Assembly: GCF_008014775.2 (NCBI RefSeq) | Contig: NZ_CP144914.1 | Coordinates: forward strand, 3,038,001-3,102,000 | Length of the DNA stretch: 64,000 nt | Direction of reading: 5' to 3' | DNA from: Alkalicoccus halolimnae | GTDB lineage: Bacteria; Bacillota; Bacilli; Bacillales; Salisediminibacteriaceae | Shown: piece after piece, positions 10,260-19,886 of the stretch | Layout: every line of letters starts with the position of its first letter | Position numbering within the stretch: position 1 is the stretch's first letter | Translations under genes and position numbers: made by a program | The notes under the pieces: generated by a model | The model's database searches: none | What the model was told of the DNA's origin: nothing | Seen by the model: the letters and a program-made list of their open reading frames with translations, nothing else

Positions 10260-11156
10260 TTATCTTCTTTTGAAACCTTCTCCAAGAACTTCAGACGTAT
10301 TACTTACAATAACGAAGGCCTCAGGGTCTATAGCTTTTACTAATTGTTTTAATTTAGTAATTTCATTCCTTCCTACAATACAAAGCAGAACCGGTCTCGA
10401 ATGGTTTGTGTACCCTCCGTAACCGGCCAGTTTTGTCACACCCCGGTCCACCTGAGTCAAAAGTCCTTGCTTAACTTCTTCTTCATATTCGGATATGATC
10501 ATCACCATTTTTGAATATCCGAAGCCGATCTGTACAATATCAATCGTTTTCCCTGTAACAAACAAAGCGATAAGAGCATATAGCGCATATTCAAATCCGA
10601 AAACAAACGCCGAAGAACTTACTACCAGGCCGTCGATAATAAATACGCATCCTCCGAGCGACAATCCGGAATATTTATTAATTATCTGCGCTGCCAGATC
10701 GGTCCCTCCCGTGGAGGAATTGGAGCGGAATACTATTCCGAGACCGATACCTACTCCCAGTCCGCCCATGATCGAAGCAAGCAGCGGGTCGAATGTCGCT
10801 GCCTCCATGTCTCTAGTCAAATAGACGATGTACGGTAGAAAAAGCGTTCCAACAAGTGTTTTCGTACCATACAAAAGGCTTCCTGTTAAACTGCCGCCAA
10901 GCAGAATAACCCCTGCTGCAAAGAGAGGTATATTAAAGGCCCATTGAGTATACGCCGGTTCAAATCCGAACAATGCTACGAAGAGAGTCGAAATGCCCGC
11001 TACGCCACCTGAAGCGATCTGGTTGGGAAGCAGGAACAAATTAAACGTTACTGCTACGACAGCCGATCCAACGAGAACATGGGCGAATTCCCATATCATC
11101 CTTTGGAAAGGTGTTTTTACTTTTGCTGTTTCACGGCGGTTCTGCTTTTTCATCAT
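10260..11156 (-). CDS. yvjA: YitT/YvjA-family membrane protein (DUF2179)
   Basis: Polytopic membrane protein of 298 residues with about five to six hydrophobic segments (about 25-220) and a soluble C-terminal DUF2179 domain (about 225-295). The N-terminal segment (VVAVTFNLFLLPNQIASGG) is characteristic of the YitT family. Function is not established; family members are often annotated as transporters. AAGGAGG lies upstream of the ATG at 11156. Its place between cccB and prfB matches yvjA of B. subtilis, which supports the symbol. A long repeat-filled gap separates it from prfB. Confidence 0.85.
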   Translation of the reverse strand: MMKKQNRRETAKVKTPFQRMIWEFAHVLVGSAVVAVTFNLFLLPNQIASGGVAGISTLFVALFGFEPAYTQWAFNIPLFAAGVILLGGSLTGSLLYGTKTLVGTLFLPYIVYLTRDMEAATFDPLLASIMGGLGVGIGLGIVFRSNSSTGGTDLAAQIINKYSGLSLGGCVFIIDGLVVSSSAFVFGFEYALYALIALFVTGKTIDIVQIGFGYSKMVMIISEYEEEVKQGLLTQVDRGVTKLAGYGGYTNHSRPVLLCIVGRNEITKLKQLVKAIDPEAFVIVSNTSEVLGEGFKRR

Positions 11157-11249
11157 ATGTAAAAAACCTCCTTATCCGCCAAATCCTTTCGTAGTATATC
11201 ACCGGGGTCAGCCCTTGTAAACGCAGTCCCGCTAACGCTTTACAACACT

Positions 11250-11575
11250 ATAGCAGCGAGTGCTTTAAAAGAGGCACTCATGCAGAATCACTGCACCATG
11301 AGGCATGAAAATGGCCTTGTATAGAAATGGAACTTCTCCTCTATACAGACGGAAGGATGGTCATAGAGGGGCTTCTTTATTTAGAAGGCAGCTCCTGCTC
11401 TGTCTTTTTACCTTAAGCTGCAAAGGACATGGGGCGACTCCGGGCCTATCAAGGACGAGCCCCACTCCGCACGACCGCAGGGAGGACGGGATTAGCTGAG
11501 GCCGGCCATGCCCCCCCATGGAAACAAAAGTTCACGTTCATCGCTTCAATACTTTATTTTCAAGGCAGCCTATTC
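11250..11575. repeat. Dispersed intergenic repeat, family B
   Basis: Shares its left part (GCACTCATGCAGAATCACTG-type, then CACCATGAGGCATGAAA) with 27939-28190 and 22460-22577. Its right end (CTTTATTTTCAAGGCAGCC) recurs at 22577, 28180, 36620, 44083 and 58999. A GC-rich core with CATGGGGCGACTCCGG begins near 11427 and its closing CCCCCCATGG is near 11513. No ribosome-binding-site-preceded frame is present. Upstream of it (11157-11250) only yvjA leader sequence is seen. Confidence 0.75.
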
Positions 11576-11602
11576 AATAGTTTTGTCCGTGTAATTTATA
11601 TA

Positions 11603-11870
11603 GTTAAATCAATTTTATAGAGTAATATTACTGCCGTTATACGAATATTTTCGATATTCCATTCAATGAATCAGTAAAAAAAACGGAATGATTGAAACAG
11701 AAGGCGGCGACTCCAGTGGGATCAGCGAAGTCTGAAAATCCATTCTGACGCAGCGAAGCGGAGGCAGAATTAGTTGAAGACCAGCCCCACGGAAAGCGTC
11801 CGCCTGCAGTGTAAATCATTCATTATATTGAAACCCCCCTTTCTTACAGCGACTATTTAAATTGATTCAA
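11603..11870. repeat. Dispersed intergenic repeat, family C (MITE-like), copy 1
   Basis: Bounded by degenerate inverted ends TTAAATCAATTTTATA (left) and TATTTAAATTGATTCAA (right), related to the perfect 16-bp ends of the copy at 33674. The core reads GGCGGCGACTCCAGTGGG near 11723 and CCCCACGGAAAGCGTCCGCC near 11789, which pair as outer helix GGCGG/CCGCC and inner helix GTGGG/CCCAC. Confidence 0.75.
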
Positions 11871-11914
11871 TTGTTTATACAATAGAAGACCAGGTGGACG
11901 TTTGCAGGTACAAC

Positions 11915-11950
11915 TAAAAAAGCGGCGTGACAAAATCCTGTCACACCGCT
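11915..11950 (-). terminator. Rho-independent terminator of prfB
   Basis: Minus strand: AGCGGTGTGACAGG / TTGTCACGCCGCT, a 12-13 bp stem with one G-T style mismatch, then TTTTTAG. Starts about 45 bases after the prfB stop. Confidence 0.88.
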
Positions 11951-11995
11951 CCTCAGCACCGGGATAGCTCCCCGGAACATCGATATTTACCTGAA

Positions 11996-13097
11996 TTAAT
12001 CAATTTGACTGCGCAGATAGCCGTCAATAAACTGGGTCAGGTCCCCGTCCATCACTGCCTGCGTATTTCCTGTTTCGATATTCGTGCGGTGATCTTTCAC
12101 CATGTTATAAGGGTGGAAGACATAGGAACGGATCTGGCTTCCCCAGCCGATTTCCGACTGCTCTCCGCGGATTTCCAGTGCTTCCTGCTTCTGTCGTTCC
12201 AACTCCTGCTGAAACAGTTTTGCACGAAGCATGCTCATTGCCTGTTCTCTGTTTTTGATCTGCGAGCGCTCGGACTGGCAGCTGACGACGGTATTCGTCG
12301 GGATGTGCGTCATCCGCACCGCCGAATCTGTCGTGTTAACGTGCTGGCCTCCGGCACCGCTCGACCGGAACGTATCGACCCGTATATCCTCGGTAGACAA
12401 ATCAATTTCCACGTTATCATCCAGTTCCGGCATCACTTCACAGGAAGCAAAAGAAGTGTGACGCCTTCCCGAAGAGTCGAAAGGAGAAATTCTAACGAGC
12501 CGGTGTACTCCCTTTTCTGCTTTCAAATACCCAAAAGCATTGTGTCCTTTAATCATTAACGTCACGCTTTTCAAGCCTGCTTCATCCCCGGGCAGGTAAT
12601 CCAGCGTTTCCACACTGAACCCCTGGGAATCTGCCCACCTTGTATACATGCGCAGCAGCATGGATGCCCAGTCCTGTGATTCCGTACCTCCGGCTCCCGG
12701 ATGAAGTTCCAGAATGGCATTATTGGCGTCATACGGTTCATTTAAAAGAAGCTGCAGTTCGAACTTGTCAAGCTGCTTTTTCACACTGGCTATACCGCTC
12801 TCCAGCTCCCCGCGCATGTCCTCTGCGCCTTCATCTTTTACGAGCTCGTGGGTCACTTCCAGATCAGCAAGCTGGGATTCAATAGACCGGTATTCCTCCG
12901 TCATTGCTTTCAGTGCATTATTTTCACCGATGACTTTCTGAGCTTTATTCTGATCTTCCCAAAACGAAGGATCAGCCATTCGTTCTTCCAGTTCTGCTAT
13001 TCGGGTCTCCTTTTCCTCGAGGTCAAAGAGACCCCCTGTAGTCCGCTAAAGTATTAGCCATAGTTTCAAGCTGCTGTCTGATTTCTGATAGTTCCAT
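11996..13097 (-). CDS. prfB: Peptide chain release factor 2, with programmed +1 frameshift
   Basis: Translation termination factor for UGA and UAA. The gene starts at ATG 13097 (RBS GAGGTG), runs 24 codons to an in-frame UGA at 13025-13023, and continues in the +1 frame from 13024. The 366-residue product has the normal RF2 length. The anticodon-mimic SPF motif (RISPFDSSG) and the peptidyl-transferase GGQ motif ([12 protein letters not shown]) are both present. The main open frame alone appears to start at 12979 (MADPSF), which is an artefact of the frameshift. It lies just downstream of secA, as in B. subtilis, with 204 bases between. Confidence 0.97.
13022..13037 (-). promoter_or_regulatory. 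prfB +1 recoding site
   Basis: Minus strand AGGGGGTCTCTTTGAC: an internal Shine-Dalgarno-like AGGGGG three bases before the slippery CTT codon, directly followed by UGA and C. Low RF2 slows termination and favours the slip from CTT to TTT, so RF2 controls its own synthesis (established for the family). The common form is AGGGGGTATCTTTGAC; here TAT is replaced by TCT. Confidence 0.95.
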
Positions 13098-13175
13098 AGT
13101 CGCTTCACCTCATAATAAAATTTTCATCATGCGGAAAAGGGATGGTCTATATATCCGGCCACCCCTTGCCCTGAA

Positions 13176-13286
13176 GCTCTGTTTAAATCCAGCGTTGTTT
13201 AAAAGAGTGCCTGCGGCTCCTCTTCTTTCACCTCTTGATCTGCTGGTGCAATTTTCTCCAATAGCCACGCCGAGCGTGAACAGAGC
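13176..13286. repeat. Short intergenic repeat, family F
   Basis: A 111-bp unit with 8-bp inverted ends GCTCTGTT / AACAGAGC. Its left half (GCTCTGTT...TCCAGCGTTGTTT...GCCTGCGGCTC) resembles 27575-27630. It fills the gap between prfB and secA. No open frame with a ribosome binding site is seen. Confidence 0.5.
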
Positions 13287-13301
13287 CTTTTCGAAAAATC
13301 T

Positions 13302-15839
13302 TTACGCTTCTTCTTTTCCGTGACAGTTTTTGTATTTCTTACCTGATCCACATGGACAAGGGTCGTTTCTTCCTGTTGTTTCTCCTTTTACAAAAGGCTG
13401 GGCTTTGTTATCAGGCTCTGCTGCTTTCTGCTCGTCAGCTGTATCCCGATGGAGAGCCTTCCCTTCTGCTACCTGCTCCCGCTTCAGATTCGATTGAATC
13501 TGTGCTTTCATCACGTAGCGGGATACCTCTTCTTCAATCGAAGCAATCATTGTTTCAAACATTTCGTATCCTTCGAATTTATACTCCCGAAGAGGATCAT
13601 TCTGCGCATAAGCACGGAGATTGATCCCCTGGCGGAGCTGGTCCATCTGGTCAATATGAGAGGTCCATTTCGTATCTACAGTACGAAGCAGAATAACGCG
13701 TTCAAATTCGCGCATCTGTTCAGAAGTAAATTCTTCCTCCCGCTTGTTGTAATCTTCGAGCACTTTATCCATGATCAGTTCGATCATTTCTTCAGGATCG
13801 AGACCGTTCAGATCTTTTTCCGTAATCTCCTGTTCCGCAAGCACAGTGATGTTGACGTATTCAACAAGGCCCTGCAGGTTCCAGTCTTCTGGAACTTCTT
13901 CTTCCGGGGTATAAGAATCAACGACTCTGGAGACCGTAGATTCCAGCATCTGCTCCACGACCGGCCGGAGATTTTCTGAATCCAGCACTTCATCACGCTG
14001 TTCGTATATCACATCGCGCTGCTCGCGCATGACGTCATCATACTGAAGGAGCTGCTTACGCGCATCAAAGTTGTTGCCTTCAACCCGCTTCTGTGCCTGC
14101 TCTACCGCTTTCGTAATGATTTTACTCTCAATAGGCTGATCTTCTTCCATGCCAAGTCTTTCCATCATTTTACTCATATTTTCTGAACCAAACCGGCGCA
14201 TGAGCGGATCTTCCAGAGAAAGAAAGAAAAGGGACATACCAGGATCTCCCTGACGTCCGGAACGACCGCGGAGCTGGTTATCAATACGACGCGATTCATG
14301 GCGCTCCGTTCCAAGCACAAACAGGCCGCCAAGATCAGCTACCCCCTGACCCAACTTTATATCCGTTCCTCGTCCGGCCATGTTTGTAGCAATGGTTACA
14401 GCTTTCTGCTGGCCTGCCTGTTCGATAATTTCGGCTTCACTTGCGTGATTTTTAGCGTTCAGAACGTTGTGGGGGATTCGTTTCTTTTTGAGCATTTTTG
14501 AAATAAGCTCAGAGTTATCCACGCTCACTGTACCTACCAGCACAGGCTGACCTTTTTCGTAGAGCTCTTCTATTTTACTAACAATGGCCCGCTGTTTGCT
14601 CGCCAGGGATTTGTAGATTAAGTCAGACTTATCTTCCCGGACGATCGGCTCGTTTGTCGGTACCGAGTAAACATTCATATTATAAATATTACGAAATTCT
14701 TCTTCCTCTGTTTTAGCTGTACCTGTCATTCCGGAAAGCTTTTCATACATACGGAAGTAGTTCTGGAATGTAATAGACGCCATCGTCATGCTTTCCCGCT
14801 TGATTTTGACACCTTCTTTCGCTTCAATCGCCTGATGAAGACCGTCGCTGAAGCGCCGGCCTTTCATCAAGCGGCCTGTGAACTGGTCGACAATCGCCAC
14901 TTCACCGCCGTCGACCACGTAATCTTCATCACGGATCATAACTTTATGAGCCTTGAGTGCCTGATTCAAGTGGTGATTTAACTGAACGTGGTCAGAATCA
15001 AACAAATTCTCAATATTAAAGATTCGTTCCGCTTTATTTACACCGGCTTCTGTAAGCTGAACTGTTTTTGACTTTTCTTCTAATGTATAGTCAGTATCCT
15101 GCTTCAGCATTTTCACAAACGAATTGGCGGTACTGTATAATTCGGAGGTGCGGTTAGCCGCTCCGGAAATAATAAGCGGCGTCCGGGCTTCATCGATTAA
15201 TATCGAGTCGACTTCATCGACAATCGCGAAATGGAGCTTGCGCTGGACCATTTGTTTTTTGTACGTAACCATGTTGTCCCGGAGGTAATCAAATCCAAAT
15301 TCATTATTAGTACCGTAAGTAACATCAGCAGCATATGCTTCTCTTTTTTCATCTTTCGTCATTCCGGCAACATTCAAACCTACTGTAAGGCCGAGAAAAT
15401 TGTACAGTTTCCCCATATCTTCTGCGTCACGGCGCGCAAGGTAATCGTTCACTGTTATGACGTGGGCCCCTTTTCCGGTCAGTGCATTTAAATACACCGC
15501 CAGAGTAGCTACGAGCGTTTTACCTTCCCCTGTCTTCATTTCTGCAATGTCTCCGCGGTGAAGAACGATACCACCGACGAGCTGCACCCGGAAATGCGTC
15601 ATACCCAGCGTTCTGGTAGATGCTTCCCGTACTACTGCAAACGCTTCCGGAAGAAGAGAGTCCAGAGATTCTCCGTCCTGGTGACGCTTTTTAAACTGCT
15701 CTGTTTTGGCACGCAGGTCATCGTCGCTCAGTTTCTTCATCTCTTCTCCCTGAGCTTCCGTATCCTCTACAAGTTTATCTAATTTTTTTAAATGACGGGC
15801 ATCGGCATCTCCCATCACTTTCTTAATTATACCTAACAT
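13302..15839 (-). CDS. secA: Preprotein translocase ATPase SecA
   Basis: Motor of the general secretory pathway, driving preproteins through SecYEG. The 845-residue length matches SecA1 of bacilli. Visible are [12 protein letters not shown] (Walker A, about residues 100-111), [19 protein letters not shown] (motif II region), the helicase motif GRGTDIKLG, and the C-terminal zinc module [14 protein letters not shown] that contacts SecB-like chaperones or ribosomes. GGGAG precedes the ATG. In B. subtilis hpf lies directly upstream; here glcT-ptsG and repeats intervene. The window's SLAP gene hints at a SecA2 elsewhere, but this copy is the housekeeping one. Confidence 0.98.
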   Translation of the reverse strand: MLGIIKKVMGDADARHLKKLDKLVEDTEAQGEEMKKLSDDDLRAKTEQFKKRHQDGESLDSLLPEAFAVVREASTRTLGMTHFRVQLVGGIVLHRGDIAEMKTGEGKTLVATLAVYLNALTGKGAHVITVNDYLARRDAEDMGKLYNFLGLTVGLNVAGMTKDEKREAYAADVTYGTNNEFGFDYLRDNMVTYKKQMVQRKLHFAIVDEVDSILIDEARTPLIISGAANRTSELYSTANSFVKMLKQDTDYTLEEKSKTVQLTEAGVNKAERIFNIENLFDSDHVQLNHHLNQALKAHKVMIRDEDYVVDGGEVAIVDQFTGRLMKGRRFSDGLHQAIEAKEGVKIKRESMTMASITFQNYFRMYEKLSGMTGTAKTEEEEFRNIYNMNVYSVPTNEPIVREDKSDLIYKSLASKQRAIVSKIEELYEKGQPVLVGTVSVDNSELISKMLKKKRIPHNVLNAKNHASEAEIIEQAGQQKAVTIATNMAGRGTDIKLGQGVADLGGLFVLGTERHESRRIDNQLRGRSGRQGDPGMSLFFLSLEDPLMRRFGSENMSKMMERLGMEEDQPIESKIITKAVEQAQKRVEGNNFDARKQLLQYDDVMREQRDVIYEQRDEVLDSENLRPVVEQMLESTVSRVVDSYTPEEEVPEDWNLQGLVEYVNITVLAEQEITEKDLNGLDPEEMIELIMDKVLEDYNKREEEFTSEQMREFERVILLRTVDTKWTSHIDQMDQLRQGINLRAYAQNDPLREYKFEGYEMFETMIASIEEEVSRYVMKAQIQSNLKREQVAEGKALHRDTADEQKAAEPDNKAQPFVKGETTGRNDPCPCGSGKKYKNCHGKEEA

Positions 15840-16020
15840 CGGGCATTGCTCCCTTATTTCTTATTTTCAAGTCTTCGTTACTGTCCATTATCGTGGTAAA
15901 ACCTTTCCTTTAATGCAGATTATCCTTGATTTCCTGCTGATTCTTCTGCAGAAACCCATCGAACAAACTGATCGGCAGGAAGCTGTAAACAACATTATTT
16001 TAACGTTAATTTAATCGTCT

Positions 16021-16069
16021 GAAAATGAAAGAACGGAGCGCCTCAGTCACTCCGCCTCCTCTCATTTTC
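16021..16069 (-). other. Long imperfect hairpin in the secA upstream region
   Basis: Two nested paired blocks: GAAAATGA (16021-16028) with TCATTTTC (16062-16069), and CGGAG (16034-16038) with CTCCG (16050-16054). It lies about 180 bases upstream of the secA start. It could be a leader element of secA or a remnant terminator; no U-run follows on either strand. The rest of 15840-16208 shows nothing I recognise. Confidence 0.4.
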
Positions 16070-16208
16070 TTCGTGTTGCACGCTTCTTCTTATTTTATCA
16101 GTTTGCTGAAGAGCTTACAAGGTGAACAAACAGCCTGTTATCTCTTCCCTTCAGTATGCCTGATAAAATGACTAAATGCCGACAGCCCTTTTTCGAAAAA
16201 TTTATTAT

Positions 16209-16450
16209 ATGAATCCATTTCATAATATACTTTTCAAGTTATTTCAACGAACATTTTATCAATTTATAATGTGAATATTCGTATATAAAATTGGATGATT
16301 GGAACGGCAGACGGTGACTCCGGCGGGATTGAGTGAAGTCTCAAAATCCATTCTTCCGGTTTAAAGCACTGAAAGAATGAGTGGAAGACGAGCCCCGCGG
16401 AAAACGTACGTCTGCAGCAGAGGTCATCTGCCTTATTCGGTTTATCCAGG
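16209..16450. repeat. Dispersed intergenic repeat, family C, copy 2
   Basis: Left end ATGAATCCATTTCATA at 16209-16224 matches the 33674 copy at 15 of 16 positions, and the following stretch to CGTATATAAAATTGGATGAT is nearly the same. The core pairs CAGACGG (near 16306) with CGTCTG (near 16408), with inner helix GGCGGG/CCCGC. No matching right end is found, so the right side is truncated or diverged. The gap 16451-16609 shows nothing further. Confidence 0.7.
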
Positions 16451-16609
16451 ACTGCCTCCTATTAGAAAATAGAGTCATATATATAATGATTTTAAAGCAG
16501 CGTGTATATCTATTATATTCGATCCTTCCATCGCTGAAACGTCAGCAAAACAAAAAAGCAATAATAGGGATTTTCAAAGTAAACGGCAGTCATTTTTAAA
16601 CGGCCCGGA

Positions 16610-16639
16610 TTGAATTCATGCTCTGGAACCGCTTATAAT
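16610..16639 (+). promoter_or_regulatory. Probable sigma-A promoter of glcT
   Basis: TTGAAT at 16610-16615 and a perfect TATAAT at 16634-16639, separated by 18 bases, 41 bases upstream of the glcT start codon. Confidence 0.65.
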
Positions 16640-16679
16640 GAGCGGTAGCGTATCAACCGATATCATTGGAGGTGCAATT

Positions 16680-17525
16680 ATGGTGACCGTAGTCAAAGTT
16701 TTAAACAATAACGTCGTCATCGCTTCCCATCCGGATTACGATGAAGTTGTCCTTATAGGAAAGGGACTCGGCTTTGGAAAGAAACACGGGCAGGAGATAG
16801 CGGGGGAACAGGCAGAAAAATTTTTCGTGCTTCGGAATCTGGAAGAACAGGAACAATATAAAAACCTCCTTGAATATGTTGATGAAAATTTTATTGCTTT
16901 AATGGGGGAGGAAATCGAACGTCTCGAAACGACCTTCCGTTCCTCCCTTAATGAACATATACACGTTGGATTAACGGACCATCTCTACTTCGCAGTCAAG
17001 CGCATTCAACAGGGACAGGGAATTAAGAATCCTTTTCTTAAGGAAACAGAACTTGCTTATCCGCTGGAATATCAGGCTGCAGCAGAGCTTGCCGAGCGTT
17101 TCGACAAAGCCCTCGGGATACGCATTCCAGAAGGTGAAATAGGCTTTATCACCCTGCACATTCACAGTGCCCTCACCAACCGTGACCTCACTCAAATCAA
17201 CCGTCATACCCAGCTTATAAGCGAACTCGTCAGATACATTGAAACTGCTTTTCAAATCGATATCGACCGCAATGATATCAATTACCTCCGTCTTGTCCGT
17301 CATTTAAATCATGCTGTAGAGCGGGTTGATAATGAAGACCATGCAGAAAATCAGGAAAATTTATTAAAATTATTGCAGACAGAATATCCGCTGTGCTATG
17401 ATCTTAGTTGGAAGCTGATGAAAGTCATGCAGCAGCGCCTGAAAAAAAGAGTTCCTGATGCAGAAGCAGTTTATCTGACGCTTCATATTCAGAGACTTCT
17501 TTCCGGCGAACGCAATCGAATATAA
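16680..17525 (+). CDS. glcT: Transcriptional antiterminator GlcT (BglG/SacY family)
   Basis: RNA-binding antiterminator that lets transcription pass a terminator ahead of ptsG when glucose is being taken up. The ATG at 16680 has GGAGG 7 bases upstream; a longer frame from 16638 lacks one. The 281 residues comprise a co-antiterminator RNA-binding domain (about 1-60), PRD1 (about 70-170, with HIHSALTNR) and PRD2 (about 180-281, with YLTLHIQRL); these PRDs are phosphorylated by the PTS in the family. It sits directly upstream of ptsG, and the spacer contains the expected RNA target. GlcT rather than LicT or SacT is chosen because of the ptsG neighbour. Confidence 0.93.
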   Translation: MVTVVKVLNNNVVIASHPDYDEVVLIGKGLGFGKKHGQEIAGEQAEKFFVLRNLEEQEQYKNLLEYVDENFIALMGEEIERLETTFRSSLNEHIHVGLTDHLYFAVKRIQQGQGIKNPFLKETELAYPLEYQAAAELAERFDKALGIRIPEGEIGFITLHIHSALTNRDLTQINRHTQLISELVRYIETAFQIDIDRNDINYLRLVRHLNHAVERVDNEDHAENQENLLKLLQTEYPLCYDLSWKLMKVMQQRLKKRVPDAEAVYLTLHIQRLLSGERNRI

Positions 17526-17542
17526 CAAAGACGGTACTTTTC

Positions 17543-17570
17543 CGTGTTACTGATAGTGCAGGCATGAGAG
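17543..17570 (+). promoter_or_regulatory. Ribonucleic antiterminator (RAT) site for GlcT
   Basis: CGTGTTACTGATAGTGCAGG followed by CATGAG resembles the RAT sequence known from ptsG leaders of bacilli and staphylococci. Its 3' part (GGCATGAG, 17561-17568) is also the 5' arm of the terminator, so binding of GlcT and termination are mutually exclusive. Confidence 0.8.
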
Positions 17571-17663
17571 AAAAGGATGGTCGTATGAAAATAGTTGTCC
17601 AGGTGTATCCCTGCCTGAACTCTATCTTTCTGCGCCTCTCTTTTTCCCTCATGCCTTTTTTTG
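17561..17663 (+). terminator. Conditional terminator in the ptsG leader
   Basis: GGCATGAG (17561-17568) pairs with CTCATGCC (17648-17655), followed by seven T residues. Inner segments AGAGAAAAGGA and TCTTTTTCCCT can extend the pairing. It ends about 60 bases before the ptsG start codon. Confidence 0.82.
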
Positions 17664-17720
17664 TTTTTACGCGGAACTGCTGGCTGAAATCAGCAAAAAT
17701 TATTTAAGGGGGAAATTTTC

Positions 17721-19751
17721 ATGGCAAGTAATGCTTTTGGCGTATTACAGAAGATCGGCCGCTCACTTATGCTGCCTGTCGCTCTTCTTCCGGCAGCCGG
17801 TTTGCTGCTCGCTCTTGGTGACGCAATGCAGAACCCGGATATGATTGAGGTTTTCGGATTTCTGGAAAATCCGGTTGTGGAAATAATAGCAACCATGATG
17901 CAGGAAGCTGGTGACGTTGTGTTCGCCAACCTTGCTCTGCTTTTTGCTGTCGGGGTTGCTATTGGACTGGCAGATGGAGACGGAGTTGCCGGTCTCGCTG
18001 CTATTATCGGTTTCTTAATTATTAATATTACGATGGGTGTCCTCGAAGGCGTCCAGCCTGAAATGATTGGGGCTGACGCTCCGGAATATGCGATGGTGCT
18101 CGGTATACCCACACTTGCTACCGGGGTTTTCGGCGGGATAATCGCCGGTCTGCTCGGGGCCTATATGTACAAACGCTTCTACAATATTGAACTGCCTTCT
18201 TATTTAGGCTTCTTTGCAGGAAAGCGTTTTGTTCCTATCGTTACGGCAGGATCCTCCATTTTGATTGGTATAGCGATGTTCTTCATCTGGCCTTTCATTC
18301 AGGACGGACTGAACACGTTCTCTTATTTCATGACAGAATCCAACCGAACGTTGTCGACTTTTATTTTTGGTGTAATTGAACGTTCCCTTATCCCGTTTGG
18401 TCTGCACCATATTTTCTATTCACCTTTCTGGTTTGAATTCGGAACGTATACGAGTGCAGCAGGCGAAATTGTACGCGGAGATCAGCAGATTTTCTTCCAG
18501 CAGATCCGTGATGGTGCTGAACTTACAGCCGGAGCTTACATGACTGGTAAGTATCCGTTTATGATGTTCGGTCTTCCTGCAGCGGCTCTTGCCATTTATC
18601 ACTGTGCCCGCCCGGAAAATAAAAAAGTTGTTGCCGGAATCATGGGTTCTGCAGCTTTAACTTCTTTTCTTACCGGTATTACTGAGCCTATCGAATTCAG
18701 TTTCTTATTTGTTGCACCCCTCCTGTTTGCCATTCACGCAGTGTTCGCAGGACTTTCCTTTATGACGATGCACCTTCTCGGTGTTCAGATCGGCCAGACG
18801 TTCTCGGGTGGTGCGATTGACTTCTTCCTATACGGAATTCTGCCGAACAGGACGGAATGGTGGCTCGTTATCCCAGTCGGTCTTGTATTCGCCCTTATTT
18901 ACTACTTCGGATTCCGTTTTGCGATTCAGAAGTTTAACCTTATGACTCCCGGGCGTGAAAAGCCCGATGAGGACGCTGATGGTCAAAAAGGCGGAAAAGC
19001 AGGCAACGATGAACTTCCTTACGAAGTACTGAAAGCATTCGGTGGAAAAGAAAATCTTTCCTATCTCGATGCTTGTATTACACGTCTTCGTATTACTGTA
19101 GAAGATACAGAGTCAGTAGATAAAAAACGCTTAAAAGAGCTTGGCGCCTCCGGTGTTATGCAGATCAACAATAATGTACAGGCTATTTTCGGCCCTCGTT
19201 CTGAAACGATTAAAGGGCAGATGCAGGATATTATTAAAGGGAAAGCTCCTTCTGAACCCGAACAAACCCCTGAAAAAACAGGTGGTCCCGTAAAAAGCAG
19301 CATTACCGTTTCCATGCCGCTGCAAGGAGAATTAAAGCCTCTTTCTGAAGTGCCGGACGATATGTTCGCACAGAAAATGATGGGAGACGGTTTTGCTATC
19401 GAACCATCGGACGGAAAAGTCGTTTCGCCGGTAGATGGAAAGATCGTTCAACTGTTTCATACAAAGCATGCAATCGGTCTCGAATCAGAAGATGGAACGG
19501 AAATTCTCATACACGTAGGTATCGACACCGTTAACATGAAGGGCGAAGGCTTCGAAACATTCGTCCAGCAGGGAGATACGGTTCGAATCGGAGATAAGCT
19601 GCTGGAGTTTGACCTGGAAAAAGTAAGAAACGAAGCAAAAGCTTCCATTACTCCAGTCATCTTCACGAATCTTGAAGAAAATCAGTCGATAGAGATTGAT
19701 GAGCCTGGAAATGTCGAACGTGGAGACACCGGCCAGGTACGAGTTTCATAA
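17721..19751 (+). CDS. ptsG: PTS glucose transporter, EIICBA fusion
   Basis: Takes up and phosphorylates glucose using phosphate passed from HPr. The 676 residues hold the membrane EIIC domain (about 1-410), EIIB (about 435-515) with the phosphocysteine in LDACITRLR near residue 450, and EIIA (about 535-676) with the phosphohistidine in LIHVGIDTV near 598. This is the single-chain CBA order of B. subtilis PtsG. RBS AAGGGGG precedes the ATG. GlcT control via the leader RAT/terminator is visible, and a strong terminator follows the gene. The substrate assignment rests on the glcT association; related sugars cannot be excluded. Confidence 0.94.
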   Translation: MASNAFGVLQKIGRSLMLPVALLPAAGLLLALGDAMQNPDMIEVFGFLENPVVEIIATMMQEAGDVVFANLALLFAVGVAIGLADGDGVAGLAAIIGFLIINITMGVLEGVQPEMIGADAPEYAMVLGIPTLATGVFGGIIAGLLGAYMYKRFYNIELPSYLGFFAGKRFVPIVTAGSSILIGIAMFFIWPFIQDGLNTFSYFMTESNRTLSTFIFGVIERSLIPFGLHHIFYSPFWFEFGTYTSAAGEIVRGDQQIFFQQIRDGAELTAGAYMTGKYPFMMFGLPAAALAIYHCARPENKKVVAGIMGSAALTSFLTGITEPIEFSFLFVAPLLFAIHAVFAGLSFMTMHLLGVQIGQTFSGGAIDFFLYGILPNRTEWWLVIPVGLVFALIYYFGFRFAIQKFNLMTPGREKPDEDADGQKGGKAGNDELPYEVLKAFGGKENLSYLDACITRLRITVEDTESVDKKRLKELGASGVMQINNNVQAIFGPRSETIKGQMQDIIKGKAPSEPEQTPEKTGGPVKSSITVSMPLQGELKPLSEVPDDMFAQKMMGDGFAIEPSDGKVVSPVDGKIVQLFHTKHAIGLESEDGTEILIHVGIDTVNMKGEGFETFVQQGDTVRIGDKLLEFDLEKVRNEAKASITPVIFTNLEENQSIEIDEPGNVERGDTGQVRVS

Positions 19752-19760
19752 AGCAGCCTG

Positions 19761-19803
19761 ACCCTGGGGCTTCCCGGACGCAAGGGAAGCCCCAGGCTTT
19801 CTC
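19761..19803 (+). terminator. Rho-independent terminator of ptsG
   Basis: CCTGGGGCTTCCC / GGGAAGCCCCAGG, a perfect 13-bp stem with an 8-base loop, followed by CTTTCT. Starts 12 bases after the ptsG stop. Confidence 0.88.
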
Positions 19804-19852
19804 CACAGCAGGCGCTCTTTAATAAAAACACTAAACACTAACAGAGCTAATT

Positions 19853-19886
19853 AAAAAAGCCGGTGCGATTTTTCGCACCGGCTTTT
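19853..19886. terminator. Bidirectional terminator hairpin, left member of a duplicated pair
   Basis: AAAAAAGCCGGTGCGA / TCGCACCGGCTTTT with an ATTTTT-type loop. Near-identical to the hairpin at 20320-20353 on the other side of repeat A1. The only stem difference is a swapped base pair (GGTGCG/CGCACC here, GCTGCG/CGCAGC there). Confidence 0.85.

Noticed and set aside
11305..11620. Short plus-strand open frames in the repeat region
   Set aside because: No ribosome binding sites, and similar frames recur only because the repeat is copied elsewhere in other contexts.
12979..13097. prfB as a broken gene
   Set aside because: The apparent break is the standard programmed +1 frameshift with SD-like sequence and CTT-TGA-C.
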